Positions 10,330-21,806 of a stretch of DNA of 64,000 nt are shown here, one piece after another; position 1 is the stretch's first letter, and the number at the start of each line of letters is the position of its first letter. The notes under the pieces were generated by a model. That model was not told the origin of the DNA, did not search any database, and saw only the letters and a list, made by a program, of their open reading frames with translations. The translations under genes and the position numbers were made by a program. Origin of the DNA: Elmis aenea (lineage: Eukaryota; Arthropoda; Insecta; Coleoptera; Elmidae); assembly GCA_947652605.1 (NCBI GenBank), contig OX393576.1, positions 60,488,966 to 60,552,965 of the forward strand, given 5' to 3'.

Positions 10330-12760
10330 GTATGTATGGAGTTAAAAATAAACTTACCTTAACTCTTATTTTTTATTAATAATATATTAACTGCCCAACA
10401 ATCTTTAGTCATCGTGTGTGTTACGAATATCATATTAATTCCCATAAATTAAAACATACAAACAAAACAATTGGTTTTGTAGTAATCTTCACAGAATGTC
10501 GAGGTTTAAGTAATAACTTAAACGGCCCTCATTCAAGAGCACTCTTGATATGTAAATGGAATTGCAGTGTAGGTCTCTCTGTTATTACAAGCTTTAAATT
10601 TATCTTTGCATATTTCAACCCTTTCGGAACGCTTTTATGAAACGTAACGTCAATGTATACTTGGCATATGTTACTGAGTTGAATGGCGCCGTGTTGTCCA
10701 ATTCTGTCACTGCCCCAGTTTAGACTTTTTTTCTCGGATAGGCATTTCCACTGATTGAGTATTCATATTACAAACGGTAACAAATCGAATGGGACGCGAT
10801 GCGTTAAATCCGTTTATGCGATTCAAAACACACAAAGGTGGGTGAGAAAATAAATATTAAACATTCGTTTAGTATAGTTCATCGATATGAAAACATACAG
10901 TTTTAGAATTGGTTAAAATGCATTTAGGGAAAAAATTGTGTTAGCCTTTTTAACGGCGTGGAAGGGATGAGCCTTGGTATAAAAAGTGCTTGTGAGGAAC
11001 TTAAGCTGGTATCTAAGCCTGCTTCCTCCCTTACTTAAAATAAGAAGCGAAATGGAAAACTCAAAATTGGATAATAACTATTTTATAAATTAATTATTCA
11101 CTGATTTTGTTACAAAAGACCACTTGTAAAATACTATCTTAGTGTCAGGACTATTGCCTCTCTATCCTTAGCAACAAAAAGAAATATTTAGATCTTTTGA
11201 TTCTCTGTGTTTAACAATAACGAATAAAAACGAACTCGTTTTGTGTTTTCGAAATTATAAACTTTAATGAACTTTAGTTCAAAAACTACTGCTGTTGAGA
11301 AATTAAAGTTTTTAACAAAATTTAATTTTGGCCGTGTTTATCCCTTACAAATTGTTTTATTATTAGAAACAACAACTATTGTCTTTAAGTATAAAATTTT
11401 TATTTTCAAGTTTTTATATAATATTTTGATTGTTCTTATATTAAACATTTTAATCAGGTATAGTTGACTTTTATCTTAAACATTTAGCAAGTTTAATGCT
11501 TGAATTAATGACACCAAAATATCGAAAAGAAGTTGCATGATTTTTAATTAATGATTTTCTATTATTAGTTAAATTTTTAAGCTTGTGATTTTTATATAAT
11601 AGCGTACTAAAACCAGTGTTGGTAACATTGCTTTTTAATAATACAAAATATGGATTTTAGAAAAACCTCAAAAGGATTGTTTTTTCACATGCATTACCAA
11701 AATTAAATGGATTATACTAATCCTTCATGTATCAACTATAAAAGCTTATTAACAAAGTTGCCTGCATAAAAAGAAAATAACATGCTCTCAATTCCCATGA
11801 AAAATGGTTTTATACAGTAGGTACTTCTTCAGTTATTACGTAAATAACTGACTTTACAGATAATTCTCAAATGGATAATATTTAACAATGAACTGTGGAA
11901 TGCAGCAGCCATTCGCTAGTTTTGGTTTTGCAAACGACACTTCAGTTATCTTCTGTTATTTTAGTTCGTTGCAAATGTAAAATAATTTATCACATTTGCG
12001 CCATGACTATGTCCCACAGCTTGTATGGTATAAAAACGTTTAAGAACATGACTTATATTGGAGATGATAAATTCAGATTTGAGCTTTTTCGGTTGTTTTT
12101 TTTTTCTCTCTGGTTTGGCTTAGAACAACTTTTTTTCTCAGCAAATAAATAAGAAACAACGAAAATTGTATGTTTAATATATTTTACTATCACACGATAT
12201 TATGACTTATATTCAACTGAGTTTAGCGACAATTTTTAAATTTGTTTATCCCTGCAGGTTATGGAAGCCGCAAAACCTAAGTAAATTGTTAAAAAAAAAA
12301 AAGTTATCGTATGTTATATAAAACTTAAAACGCTTGAGTGGGCTAATTTTAAATCAATAAGTACATTGGGTTCTAGATCAATTCATTGTACGAATTAAGC
12401 GTGATTCGAAGTGACAATCACGTTGCTGCGATGTTATTTATTCATTTCGTGCTGAATATTATATCTGTTTTGAATGTCGGCAAAGCTGCGAAAAAGAAAT
12501 GTAAACAACTTTTCAGGATTTAATTTTAATGCTGTAAAAGCTGCACTCAAAAAATTCGCCAGCGATTTGAGATTTAATAAAAATTCAATCTTCTCACAAC
12601 CCTAAGCTTTAAAAACAAAAATTTTTAAAGAATATTCAGTCATAAATAATTCCGTTTATTTAATACACTTCTAATGCAGCGTACAAAGAAAGTAGTCGAA
12701 CAAAAAATTAATTTGGTCTTGTGATGTATGAATTTAGAAAACAACAGCACGTACTCTGCG
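10330..12760. other. AT-rich stretch, nothing recognised
   Basis: No frame resembles a known protein; the 74- to 85-codon frames are AT-driven. I saw no clear terminal repeats or tandem arrays beyond homopolymers (for example an A run near 12291-12303). Confidence 0.45.
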
Positions 12761-12835
12761 CAGTGGCGTAACTAGAACTCCTGGACTGGTGTGCGAACAT
12801 TTTTCTGGGCCCCCGATTTACAACGTCTCAAGAAA
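12761..12835 (+). mobile_element. hAT-type left end, CAGTGGCGTA
   Basis: The run starting CAGTGGCGTAACTAGAA, then GGACTGGTGTGCG and a GGGCCCCC block, is the kind of terminus seen in insect hAT-derived elements. A partly similar end in reverse orientation (GGGCCCC...GCACCAGGTCCCG) lies at 15330-15385. The two may bracket a nested block. I could not find a matching 8-bp target duplication, so the pairing is tentative. Confidence 0.4.
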
Positions 12836-13676
12836 AAGGTGAAAATCAAAAAATTCCCCAACTTTTTGAATAATGATGGCATTTGGCAAAGCAGGATCAA
12901 CTAATAAGCAATATAAGCATGTGCTTACGACACCAAGGCAAAAGGGGACACAAAAGAATTTTTTGCTCGACAACTTGTAAAGCGGTCTTTTGTGTTTGGG
13001 TCGCTCTTTAAAAAAAGGGAGAAATTGGGGAATTTGGGGCCTTAGTTTGACCCTATGCTTAAAGCATAATCAAGTTTTAAAGACGATATTGATTGTACTT
13101 TTAAAGTAAAAAATTCCTCGAGCTTCAGATGTTTCAGAAAAAAATATGAAAATGTCCAATTTCTTCTTTCTCTCATACATTTTTTGTCTTTGTCATTAAA
13201 ACAGTTTTATTTGTATCTTCCTAAGGTACTTTTTTATGTAGAATGTAACTATTTATTTAGATTTTTTTAAGACCTACCATTTACGAAATATTACCCTTAA
13301 TTTCGTTTTTCTTTATGAGCCGCGTAGTGCTTTTTTTCTCTTTTAAATGAGATATTACTTGCTACATCTGTTTTTATAAATAATTAACAAAATCAAGAAA
13401 CTTTTATTTTACCCATCACTCATGAAGCTATCTATGAAAATAAAAACAAAAAACAACAATTATCCGGCAAATGACAGTTACCATTATTTATGTGCGGTAT
13501 CATTTATTAGAATTTTATACTTAGTATTGTTATGTAATTCGATAGTCTTTATAATTAATTGCTATAATGATACCTACATTTAAATATAGCGAAAAATTGT
13601 TTACTCACAATCGGTAAGTAATGTGTGCATTTGTACCCTTTAAAGCAGTCGGGAAACGACCCATTCCCGGCTAGCT

Positions 13677-13738
13677 GGCAAAGTGACAGATAAACTAGCC
13701 GGGAATGATCATTCCCAGCTAGTTTATCTGTCACTTTC
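13677..13738. repeat. Hairpin, ~30-bp arms
   Basis: AAAGTGACAGATAAACTAG followed by CCGGGAATGA faces TCATTCCCAGCTAG and TTTATCTGTCACTTT, with almost no loop. One mismatch in the arms. It lies just downstream of the recombinase-like frame, and a secondary CCCGGCTAGC word lies to its left. Confidence 0.85.
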
Positions 13739-13758
13739 CTTACCAGCAAATGTCACTG

Positions 13759-14043
13759 TCATTTTTGTAAATCAAATTGCATTAAAACATGATTTTTAAA
13801 ATAAATAAAGAACAAACAACTCGTATTTATGGAGGCTTTATTTTGTTTAGCTAATTCAGAAAAATACGCAAAGAGTACAGTTTCAGAGGTATGCTGCACA
13901 CTTTTAGTCACACACCATTTACTGTATACTTTGTAAGTGTTTTCGTATCTCGCCCTGCTTTTTTTTTGGATCATGCCTTCAGTAGCTTTTTCTGCAGCTT
14001 CTTGCAGTTCTGGTGGAGTATATTCAAATTCATTATCGGACAT
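13759..14043 (-). pseudogene. Tyrosine-recombinase-like N-terminal (SAM-like) fragment
   Basis: The minus-strand 94-codon frame starts with an ATG at 14043. Residues 1-70 (EYTPPELQEAAEKATEGM, then KKSRARYENTYKVYSKWC, then SETVLFAYFSELAKQNKAS) resemble the N-terminal core-binding domain of eukaryotic tyrosine recombinases found in Crypton-like elements and domesticated relatives. From about residue 71 the sequence loses that character and ends early, so the catalytic domain (R-H-R-Y) is absent. It may be a captured first exon or a deletion derivative. Family assignment is from pattern memory, not a search. The intact ATG and unbroken frame are unusual for this region. Confidence 0.5.
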
Positions 14044-14278
14044 AATATTTGTAAAAATACTGAGACAATTATTAAAAATGCCGTATAAACTGACAAAATA
14101 ATTATCTATCTGTCAGAATCAACAAACTTGTTATATTACCTAGCAACGGCAACAAACTTGTTATATTCCCTTGCAACGGTCTCACAGATTTTGTAGTTGA
14201 AATAATTTATCAAATTACGATAAAAATTAATATTATTTGACACTTATCTAGAGTTACTTACCGATTGTGAGTAAAATA

Positions 14279-14405
14279 GTATACATACCTCACGGGAAGG
14301 ATCATTTCAGCCTCGTGCTATAGATGCGCTCGGCGCTTCGCACTTCGTGCATCTAACCTAGCACTCGGCTGTAATGATCCACTTCCCCGCTCGGTATGTA
14401 ATATA
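14279..14405. repeat. Palindromic insert with ~50-bp arms
   Basis: The left arm (GTATACATACC, then GGAAGGATCATT, then CTCGTGCTATAGATGC) pairs with the right arm (GCATCTAACCTAGCAC, then AATGATCCACTTCC, then GGTATGTAATATAC). The loop at about 14328-14350 is GC-rich (GCGCTCGGCGCTTCGCAC). It sits directly beside the 21-bp terminus at 14274. It is probably a small fold-back unit. Confidence 0.7.
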
Positions 14406-15329
14406 CTGTGAGATGCTATATTCCTTACCATAAAAACTGTGTAGAAGCTGAGCGAATATACTTAAAGATATATCCCGAGAGAAAGCAACGAAGGGTGCGT
14501 AATTACAGAAATTTGGAAATATATTTAAAACAATATAGTTTTTTCAAAAACCAACCAAAAATCCAGAACAAATCAATAAAGAATTGGAATTATCTGTTTT
14601 TACACAGTTTCTATATGGCATAGAATGTAACATTTCAACATGTAAAATTTTTAATTAGTTGTAAGTGTACCCATAATTAGATGATTACAAATTTGCTACG
14701 GACTATCGAAATACTATAAAATTCTAATAAATGATACCGCAGACAAATAGTAACTGTCATGTGACATTTAATTAGCTGTTTTGTGTTTTAATTTTCATAG
14801 ATGGCTTGATAAGTGATGGGTAAAATACGGCTTTTCTTCATTTTGTGACGCATTCATAAAAATAGATGTAGTAATTAATCTCATTTAAAACACGTTTAAC
14901 TATTTCATAGCAAAAAAAAAACGAAATTAGGGGTAATATCTCAAAAATGATAAGTGATAAAAAAAATCTAAAATAACAGAGACACTAAAAAGTACCCTCA
15001 GAAAGTACTAATAAAATTGATCTATTGAATAAAATAAAAAAGTTATAAAAGAAAAAATAAATTCAACATTTTCATATTTTTTGCTATAACACGAGGAATT
15101 TTTTTACTTTTAAAAATTGATTGTGGCTCCTGTCATACTAAGAAATAATTCATTTAATTTAAACAAACCTGTATCTCTTATAATGAGCGAGATTCCCATT
15201 CTGGAAATGTAATCTGGGACACCCTGTATAGTTTCGCGTATTAGTTTTGAAAATAAAAGTTTTAATCAATTAGTATCCTATTTTCTAACGCATTTTTTAA
15301 TATTATTTTTTTAATAAATTCTCCCTGGT

Positions 15330-15385
15330 GGGCCCCGCATGGCCTTTTTGCACCAGGTCCCGCTTATTATTTGGCCGGCCATGTG
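15330..15385 (-). mobile_element. hAT-like right end, GGGCCCC type
   Basis: GGTGGGCCCCGCATGG, then GCACCAGGTCCCG and GGCCGGCCATGTG. Read in reverse it partly resembles the left end at 12761 (GGACCTGGTGC...GGGCCC order). No target duplication was found. Confidence 0.3.
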
Positions 15386-17010
15386 TAAACTAGAGGTAAA
15401 ATAACCTTCTAGAATAGAATATGGAAAGGTGCCATAAATTGGATGCAAATTATTTTAATTATTGTCTTAAGGCATTTAACTTAACCTACGTTATATCATT
15501 TTACATACATTTTTGACTATAACTTTCAAGTAGACAATTAATTATTATTACCATTGACTTAAAAATGCAAATGTTTGTATGGTAGATTTAGAGAAAATTT
15601 TTACTGTGTACATAAAATTATTATTAAAATATATCTCTACCTAATGATGGAAGCCTCACGTTTTCCTTAACACGGTTCCGTCCTCCGTACGAGCTAAACG
15701 GGTTTAATACGTAATAAAAACATTTTCTTCAAGAGGGTTAGCCTTAAATACTCCGAAAAACTTCGGCACAAACTTATACGGACACCATTTTGCAAGATTT
15801 TATTTTATCCACACGCTCCCATGCAACAAGAAATTTCACAGAATTGGTGTTGTAGGGATCAGGTTAAAGGGCCATTCAGACAAACCAGATAGTTTGATGG
15901 GCGACCACTTGTGCGGTTCCGAGTTTTACAACCGTAACAAGTTCCGTGATCTAAGCGTGTGAGCCGGACAGCTGTTCCTTATCGAAAAACATCTTACTTA
16001 GTTACTTGCATGTCTTCGGCCCAATCCGAGTTTAATTCCACCATGTTGATCTTTCCCAGTGTCATAGCAGCTCTGAACGACAAGTTTGTATTAATTATCA
16101 AACGTAGGCCATCTTGGAGTTTAATTTGTTTGAGCTGCTTAGGATAATCCCGCACACTTGAACTAGTTGGAAACGTGTGTATACATTAAGTCGGTATTAT
16201 TTGAACAACTTATGTGTGCCTTAAAATAGGGACTCTCTGGAGATCTCTAACAATGCTTTCTTAATAAACCGGGTTCAACAAATAAAGTGTTTCACTAGTA
16301 TTATTAGCAGGTTTACCACATTTTAAAAAGTATCTTCTGGTATCCTCTGTTTTTGTGAAGCAACTGTTAAGCCCGTGTGACACGGTATACATTTCTGTAT
16401 AGAAATCTGTACCAAATACTATACAGAAAATCTTATATCGTATCATACAGGTTTCTCGTACAAAATTCTGTATAGTTTCTTGCATGTACAAGCGTTCCGT
16501 GCAGTTTCTTGTACAGAAAATACTATAGGACTTACTGTATTTCCATGCAAGTTTTGATACAGGAACGGCGTGCTACAGATATTATTTATGTTATGTTTAA
16601 AACTATTTTTGTACGTAGAAAAAAACTTTTTGGAAATGGTTCATTTTTTAGATTTGGACCAATATAAAGATCTTAAAAATTATAAGTGGTGCAATGACTA
16701 TAAGTTTAAAAAAAAAATCACATTTAGGAGGCAGAAGAGAAGTCTATTTTTTTTCTTAGTACTCCATGAAACTCCTAAATATTAGCAATTAAGTACAATA
16801 AATTTATTTAAATTATAAATGTATTTTTGTTTATATATTTAAGTTATCCAACTAGCTCTTAAGATACGCAAAATATCCATGTTGAACCTCCAATTTGAGA
16901 GACCCTGATGTGTATTATAAAATAAAGAAAAAGGTTGCATTCAACAACAAAAATGTTGATTCGAAATTCTGATATATCCGGTAGTCGACATAGAAGGGCC
17001 TCTATTGGTA
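15386..17010. other. Stretch with local CTGTATAG-rich repeats, no gene
   Basis: Around 16370-16570 the words TTCTGTATAG, TACAGAAA and GTTTCTTG/CATGCAAG recur in both orientations, suggesting a degraded MITE or simple inverted repeats; it opens with the small hairpin CCGTGTGACACGG. The section at 15880-16140 is less AT-rich but shows no recognisable protein. Frames of 62-76 codons here are not supported. Confidence 0.4.
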
Positions 17011-17830
17011 GGGGAGACCGGGGATGAAATTAACATTTTTTTGTTTTTATTTAATTTCGCATAGAGTGTAACAAGTTTTTTACATCCAAATTTAACGATA
17101 GATTGGACATTTGTCTTCCTTTCAAGATATTTATTTCATATGTTTCGTAAAGCATATGTTACTTCCAACCACAACGTTGGGGCTAAAAGTAACAATGATC
17201 TGGGTAAGTTGTAACGGCAAAATAATTTACACAGCTCATAAGTAGTGGGTAAATATATAAGTATTCATCAACAAAATTAATATTTGATTCCAAAATACAC
17301 ATTAGCAAAATGAAAAAAAAATCAAAAAAGTGAAATAAAAAGATACAACAAATTGGAAAATTAACCCGACAAGTTTTGTTTGTTCGCATCTACAAAGAAA
17401 ACCACCAATGTGCCAAGAGTGAACATTTGCAAGTGAAAACATTGTTTGGGGTTGGTTGTAGCACTGTTACTTTTGACCCCAAGTGTACACAAAACAAATT
17501 GGAGGGAATCCACAATTAACCACGATTCCAACGTCAAATTGTTTGCATCTACCAATCGCCAACTAAATTTAGAACATAGTAATCCAGGTACTTTTTTGTT
17601 CCTCTTTTAGAGATTGCTTAAAAGTCACAACGCTTTAACTTTTAGGCAGAAAATAGTGACTCGGTCTGGCAAAAACTTTACCTCTATGACAGATGAAAAC
17701 TAGCAATGTAGGTAGGAAGGTGGATGTAAATGACCATTGCATAAGCGCTTAGGACGACATATAACATAAATTAAAGAGACTATAGGCACTGTTACAACCT
17801 ACCCCGGTTACTTTCACCCCCGGTCACCCC
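17011..17830. mobile_element. TIR element with TA target site, GGGGWGACCGGGG ends
   Basis: The left end GGGGAGACCGGGGATGAAAT and the right end, reversed, GGGGTGACCGGGGGTGAAAG form imperfect inverted repeats of about 25 bp. TA flanks both sides (17009-17010 and 17831-17832), consistent with Tc1/mariner-type integration. No transposase is encoded; open frames at 17183-17555 are not protein-like. Length is 820 bp. Internal TTTGACCCCAAG and CAACGTTGGGGC words echo the end motif. Confidence 0.7.
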
Positions 17831-18077
17831 TATATCGTAAACGATAAGAGAGATTTTTTTATGAATTTGATTAATTGTAAGCTTAAATATCAAAATAAAT
17901 ACATACTAACTCACCTACTTATCCGGACGTTTTCTACCTTTCAGTGTAAAGGGAAAATTAATACATTGAACCTTATCTTATTGAAAAGAGGGAAAAAATG
18001 CTTTTTCAGGAAGTCATAGCCAACTATGGTTTTCATTTGAAAAAAATCCAAAATTGTAATTTACCTAAGAATTTAAA

Positions 18078-18347
18078 TTTCCAACCTTTTTGGACCTCCG
18101 CCCCCCTTTTTCATAAAAAAAATTTCGCGCCCCCCTCACTTTTCGTAACAATCTAATTTCATAAATACTGTCCTGATATAATAATTATTTAATGGGCTAC
18201 TAAAAAACAATATACCATATTCTGTATAAAAAAAGTTCTTTTTGTATGTCTGTATTAAAAAATGATATTTTGGTAACAGCTGCGCGCCCCCCTTGCAATG
18301 GTCTCGCGCCCCCCTAGGGGGCGCGCCCCACAGGCTGGAAACCACTG
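18078..18347. mobile_element. hAT MITE with CAGTGGTTTCCAGCC end
   Basis: The right end reversed reads CAGTGGTTTCCAGCCTGTGG and then a GC-rich GGCGCGCCCCC block. The left side retains TTTCCAACCTTTTTGG and CCGCCCCCC but has lost the CAGTGG tip. ATTTAAAT (18071-18078) and ATTTAAAC (18348-18355) agree at 7 of 8 bases, a likely 8-bp target duplication. The end motif is of the type seen in many animal hAT MITEs. Confidence 0.65.
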
Positions 18348-18715
18348 ATTTAAACAATACTAAAAATTAATTTTTAAAAACTTCTTTCTGAACTTGCTAC
18401 CGATACTGGCAATATCGCGAAAATTCTAAAAATAATAAACACATTTGATACACTTTTTTTTAAACAATTTTTACATACCATGTTGAAACAAATATTGAAA
18501 CAAATGAATGTTTTCATTTCAAAGAGCGTAAAAAAATCTACAACTTTTTGCCCAAAAATATTTCTGTACTATCAAGTATAACCGAGTTATAAACGATTTA
18601 AAAAAATGCCCATTAAGATTTTTGTTTAGTATCTAGCGTGCTATGAAACATTAAAGCATCACTAAGTAGGTCTCAAATGGGGGAATAATTGGTCTTATTT
18701 AAACTTGGTTGTAGC

Positions 18716-19462
18716 CAGTGGTGAGCTGTAGGGGGCTCGCGGGGGCTCGCGCGAGCCCTTTGTTAAATTATTCCTTAATTTGCGAGCCCCTTGTTCTTCT
18801 TGTTAACAATTTTTTCAAGAAAAAATATATCTTAAGACCATTCTCATTACATACATTTGTAAACCGACCAAGTCATGCCTATCAAGCAATGACGATTAAA
18901 TTTAGAATAACCCGTCGTACAATAGAATTTTTTGAATTATGTACAATCACTCGATTATTCACGTTTGAATTTAAAATGCCATTTTTTTCAGGGCTTCGAA
19001 CCGGAACTGAACCGAAAACCGGAAAAAACCGTTATTTTTGTCGGAACGAAAACCGGAACTGAACCGAAAAAAAATATCGGTTTATTACGGTTCGGTATAT
19101 GTTCAACAATCTCGCGCATTTTGTTTATATCATGTTTCGTTTAATAAATTATATTATCATCATATGTTATATAGGTACTTCTATTTCAAATTATTATACC
19201 AAATAAATATATTTAAAAAAAATAAAAAGTACCTAATCACTCGGAGCTGAACCGAAAACCGAAAAAAAACGTTTTTTTTTCCGGAACGAAAACCGGAACC
19301 AAACCGATATATATTTTTTTAATTGTACCGGAACGAAAACCGAAACGAAAAAAATTACGGTTCGAAGCCCTGATTTTTTTCCAACATATAATTAACATTA
19401 TTTTTTTGTTTTTATTTAACTATGAGCGAGCCCTTTGTTAAAAATTTTATAGCGCACCACTG
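18716..19462. mobile_element. hAT-type non-autonomous element with perfect 8-bp target duplication
   Basis: Starts CAGTGGTGAGCTGTAGGG and ends, in reverse, CAGTGGTGCGCTATAAAA. GTTGTAGC is duplicated exactly at 18708-18715 and 19463-19470. Subterminal GCGAGCCCTTTGTTAAA also occurs at both ends. No transposase; the 114-codon frame inside is not protein-like. It hosts a second hAT-type element at 18989-19372. Confidence 0.9.
18989..19372. mobile_element. Nested hAT-type MITE rich in CCGGAACGAAAACCG
   Basis: Begins CAGGGCTTCGAACCGGAAC; the right end reversed begins CAGGGCTTCGAACCG. Both flanks are ATTTTTTT (18981-18988 and 19373-19380), a perfect 8-bp duplication. The interior carries repeated GAACCGAAAACCG-type words in both halves. 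Its location inside the element at 18716-19462 shows it arrived later. Confidence 0.85.
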
Positions 19463-19470
19463 GTTGTAGC

Positions 19471-20542
19471 TCTTACCGTTTACGCTTTACGAGATCCCAA
19501 TAGTGGCCCTTCTATATGGACTACACTGTATGCCAAGAAGTAACGTTGTTTCTGTGTAAACATATGTTTGTCATAATTTTTCTGTTTTAAATTAATTTTA
19601 CTTTACTCTTAATCTCTACTTATTCTTTACTTGAACTTAAACTTGTTTAATATTAATAAGTTCTATCAAAAATCGCTTATTTGTTTTTACGAATAATTTA
19701 AACCAGTTTTGTGACCCTCTTCAGCACTTATTTATTTATGTTAATAATAATAGAAACAAACGAAAAGACAAAAAAAGTCTTAAACCTGCTCCAGTACCTT
19801 CACGAAATTTTTTTTATTGATAGAGAAATGATTATCTAAATGTATTTGTGTATATTACATAAGGAATTCATTTTAATGATAAAAGTATTTACCAAGTAAT
19901 TTAAGTAATTTAAATATTGTATAATGTTTAAGTTTAAGTTTGTTTTTAAAAACGTAATATTTTCAGATGTGTGTTTTCTATGTGTTCATAAACGTCGATA
20001 CAAAAGATGCGGCGATATTTGTGGAATTTTCTTAAACGAACGCATTTGAGACGATTAAGGGGTTCAGATTGTTCATATTTCTTTCGATGTCGCTTAGAAA
20101 TAAAAAAAGACTCGAAATGGCAGACATTTGGTACAATTGAAAATAGAATTACATTTACCACGAAGAATGCACTGGTCTACACATCCTTTCTACTACGAAC
20201 TCAAGTCAGTTGGAAATCCATTTTGTAGAGAATTGGAACAATGGTCTTAGAAGTGTCGTTGAAAGCAATCTTCTATCGACAGGCGAAATTTTATGTCACG
20301 GAACGGAAAATTTGTGTTGTTGATTCCAGGCGTGAAGACCCATATATCCCAGAATTCAATAAAGTGTCACCTAACTTTAGCATTCTCATCTGCACGAAGA
20401 ATTTAATAATTATAATACAAACATTTAATACGGAGTGCTTTTATTTCTTCTCCGGGGCATTGTCTAGCACTAAAATACGCTGGTATTTGTACGTCCATTT
20501 GCGATTTTAATATGTGCGCTCTAAAAATATTTAATACTGTAG

Positions 20543-20577
<35 letters not shown>

Positions 20578-20660
20578 CGTCAAAATTTTTAGCGTATATT
20601 GTATCCGTAACATTTGGTAAAAGCCAACATTTTTTTAAACGAGAAGTTTTTAATTACTGT
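19471..20660. other. AT-rich stretch, no gene supported
   Basis: Contains a (TA)n microsatellite at about 20548-20576. The frame at 20241-20510 has an unremarkable composition that I do not recognise, and the overlapping frames on both strands at 19946-20228 shadow each other. Confidence 0.4.
20548..20576. repeat. (TA)n microsatellite
   Basis: Uninterrupted alternating TA for about 28 bp. Confidence 0.95.
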
Positions 20661-20993
20661 TAGGACCGGCTCAAGACTATCTGACGCCTCTAGGCAAAGA
20701 AAATTAAAGCGCCCCCTATACACATACAGGATGTCCAGTTTAAAATGAAGTACATGGGTATCTCGGAAACCGTTAGAAATACAAAATCGGTTAACCGAGG
20801 AAAAAGTTGCGCAATTACATGCGTGACAATAATCCAGTTTCACATTTACAATAATTAATCCTGTTACGTAGTACCACAATGAAAACGAAAAAGGTACATT
20901 TTCTTAAAATCTCCATATTACCTTTATCTAATGCTGGCGCCCCCAAATCCCTAGGCAATTGCCTGTAATCGCCTTATGGTAAAACCGGCCCTG
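20661..20993. mobile_element. hAT-type MITE, CAGGGCCGG ends
   Basis: The left end TAGGACCGGCT and the reversed right end CAGGGCCGGTT match apart from two changes; subterminal GCCTAGG/CCTCTAGGCAA and GGGGGCGC blocks are also mirrored. ATTACTGT (20653-20660) and GTTACTGT (20994-21001) give a 7/8 target duplication. It carries an internal ATACAGGATGTCC-type end that may be a fragment of another repeat. Non-coding. Confidence 0.75.
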
Positions 20994-21805
20994 GTTACTG
21001 TAATTCTAACCAAATAGGAGGTAAAATCAAAGCAAAAAGATTACTAATCAGAATTTTAAGTCAAACTAATATTAGAAAACATTGCACTCGTCAAAAAAAA
21101 AAGTTATTTAATAATGACTGACGCATCCAACGAGAAAATATAATTATTTCGGCCAACTGTTTAATATTTGCCCAAAAATAATACTTTACAACTTATACTA
21201 ATAAAATTGTACCAAAAAAAATATTACAAGCAAAGAAACTTAATATGGTCAGATTTACAATTTTATTTTTCTAAAAAGTCAATAATTAAAGGATTTTTTG
21301 AAATATTAATTATTTTAATTACTATTCAATAAGTCATTTTAAAGTTGTTTTTTTATATCTTGGAAAATAAGACACCAAAAGATTAGTGTTTCGTCAAAAA
21401 TAAATCCATTGCAATGCGTATTAGCCAATAAATGAAGTTTACAAATAATAATAAATATTCGTTAAAGGAGAGTAACAATATCAAGTTAGATGTCCCATGG
21501 GCTAGAGCCTAAAGTGCAGGCCGTAGTTGCTGTCATCGTCATTGTGCTATAAATCTCATTGTGCTGAACTAGATACCTCAGTTATATTTTTTAGTGTTAT
21601 CCCCACACTATTTTTCATGTTACGACCTATTGGTACATGAAAGCTGCTTTTACCATTTTATTGATTGGAGAAACAAAAAATTAAGTTGAGCGTTTGTGGT
21701 CTCTAAGGTATTTAATAAAACACATATTTTTGCTTAGAACTGTAATATAAACCATATTAAAGAAGTATGGAATTTCAAGGAAAATTATGTGATGGAAATC
21801 TCACA
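20994..21805. other. AT-rich stretch, nothing recognised
   Basis: No gene, tandem array or clear inverted repeat seen. Confidence 0.4.
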
Positions 21806-21806
21806 T

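Larger units (their letters stand above)
13601..14274 (-). mobile_element. Non-autonomous element with perfect 21-bp inverted termini
   Basis: A 21-bp sequence at 13601-13621, including TCACAATCGGTAAGTAA, is repeated exactly in inverted form at 14254-14274. Between them are a 94-codon minus-strand frame with tyrosine-recombinase-like sequence (13759-14043) and a strong hairpin (13677-13738). The element may be a non-autonomous derivative of a recombinase-encoding transposon. No target duplication is evident at this boundary; if the 21-bp words are the ends, the mechanism remains unknown. Confidence 0.6.
13090..15236. mobile_element. Long inverted-repeat element ending CACCCTGTATA, carrying nested insertions
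   Basis: Sequence 13100-13560 is the diverged reverse complement of 14665-15130; shared words include ATTCCTCG/CGAGGAAT, TAGAATTTTAT and GGTATCATTTATTAG. The right end runs on to GGGACACCCTGTATA at 15222-15236. The left terminal part is missing or too diverged to see. The centre (13601-14405) holds a smaller TIR element and a palindrome. A second right end of this family, near-identical over about 190 bp, lies at 25380-25570. Confidence 0.65.

Noticed and set aside
16261..16570. A MITE with CCGTGTGACACGG ends
   Set aside because: The two candidate ends match too poorly and no target duplication is visible; left as local inverted repeats.
18718..19250. 114-, 70- and 70-codon frames
   Set aside because: They are inside the nested hAT elements and cross terminal repeats; the residue pattern is a translation of GAACCGAAAACCG words.
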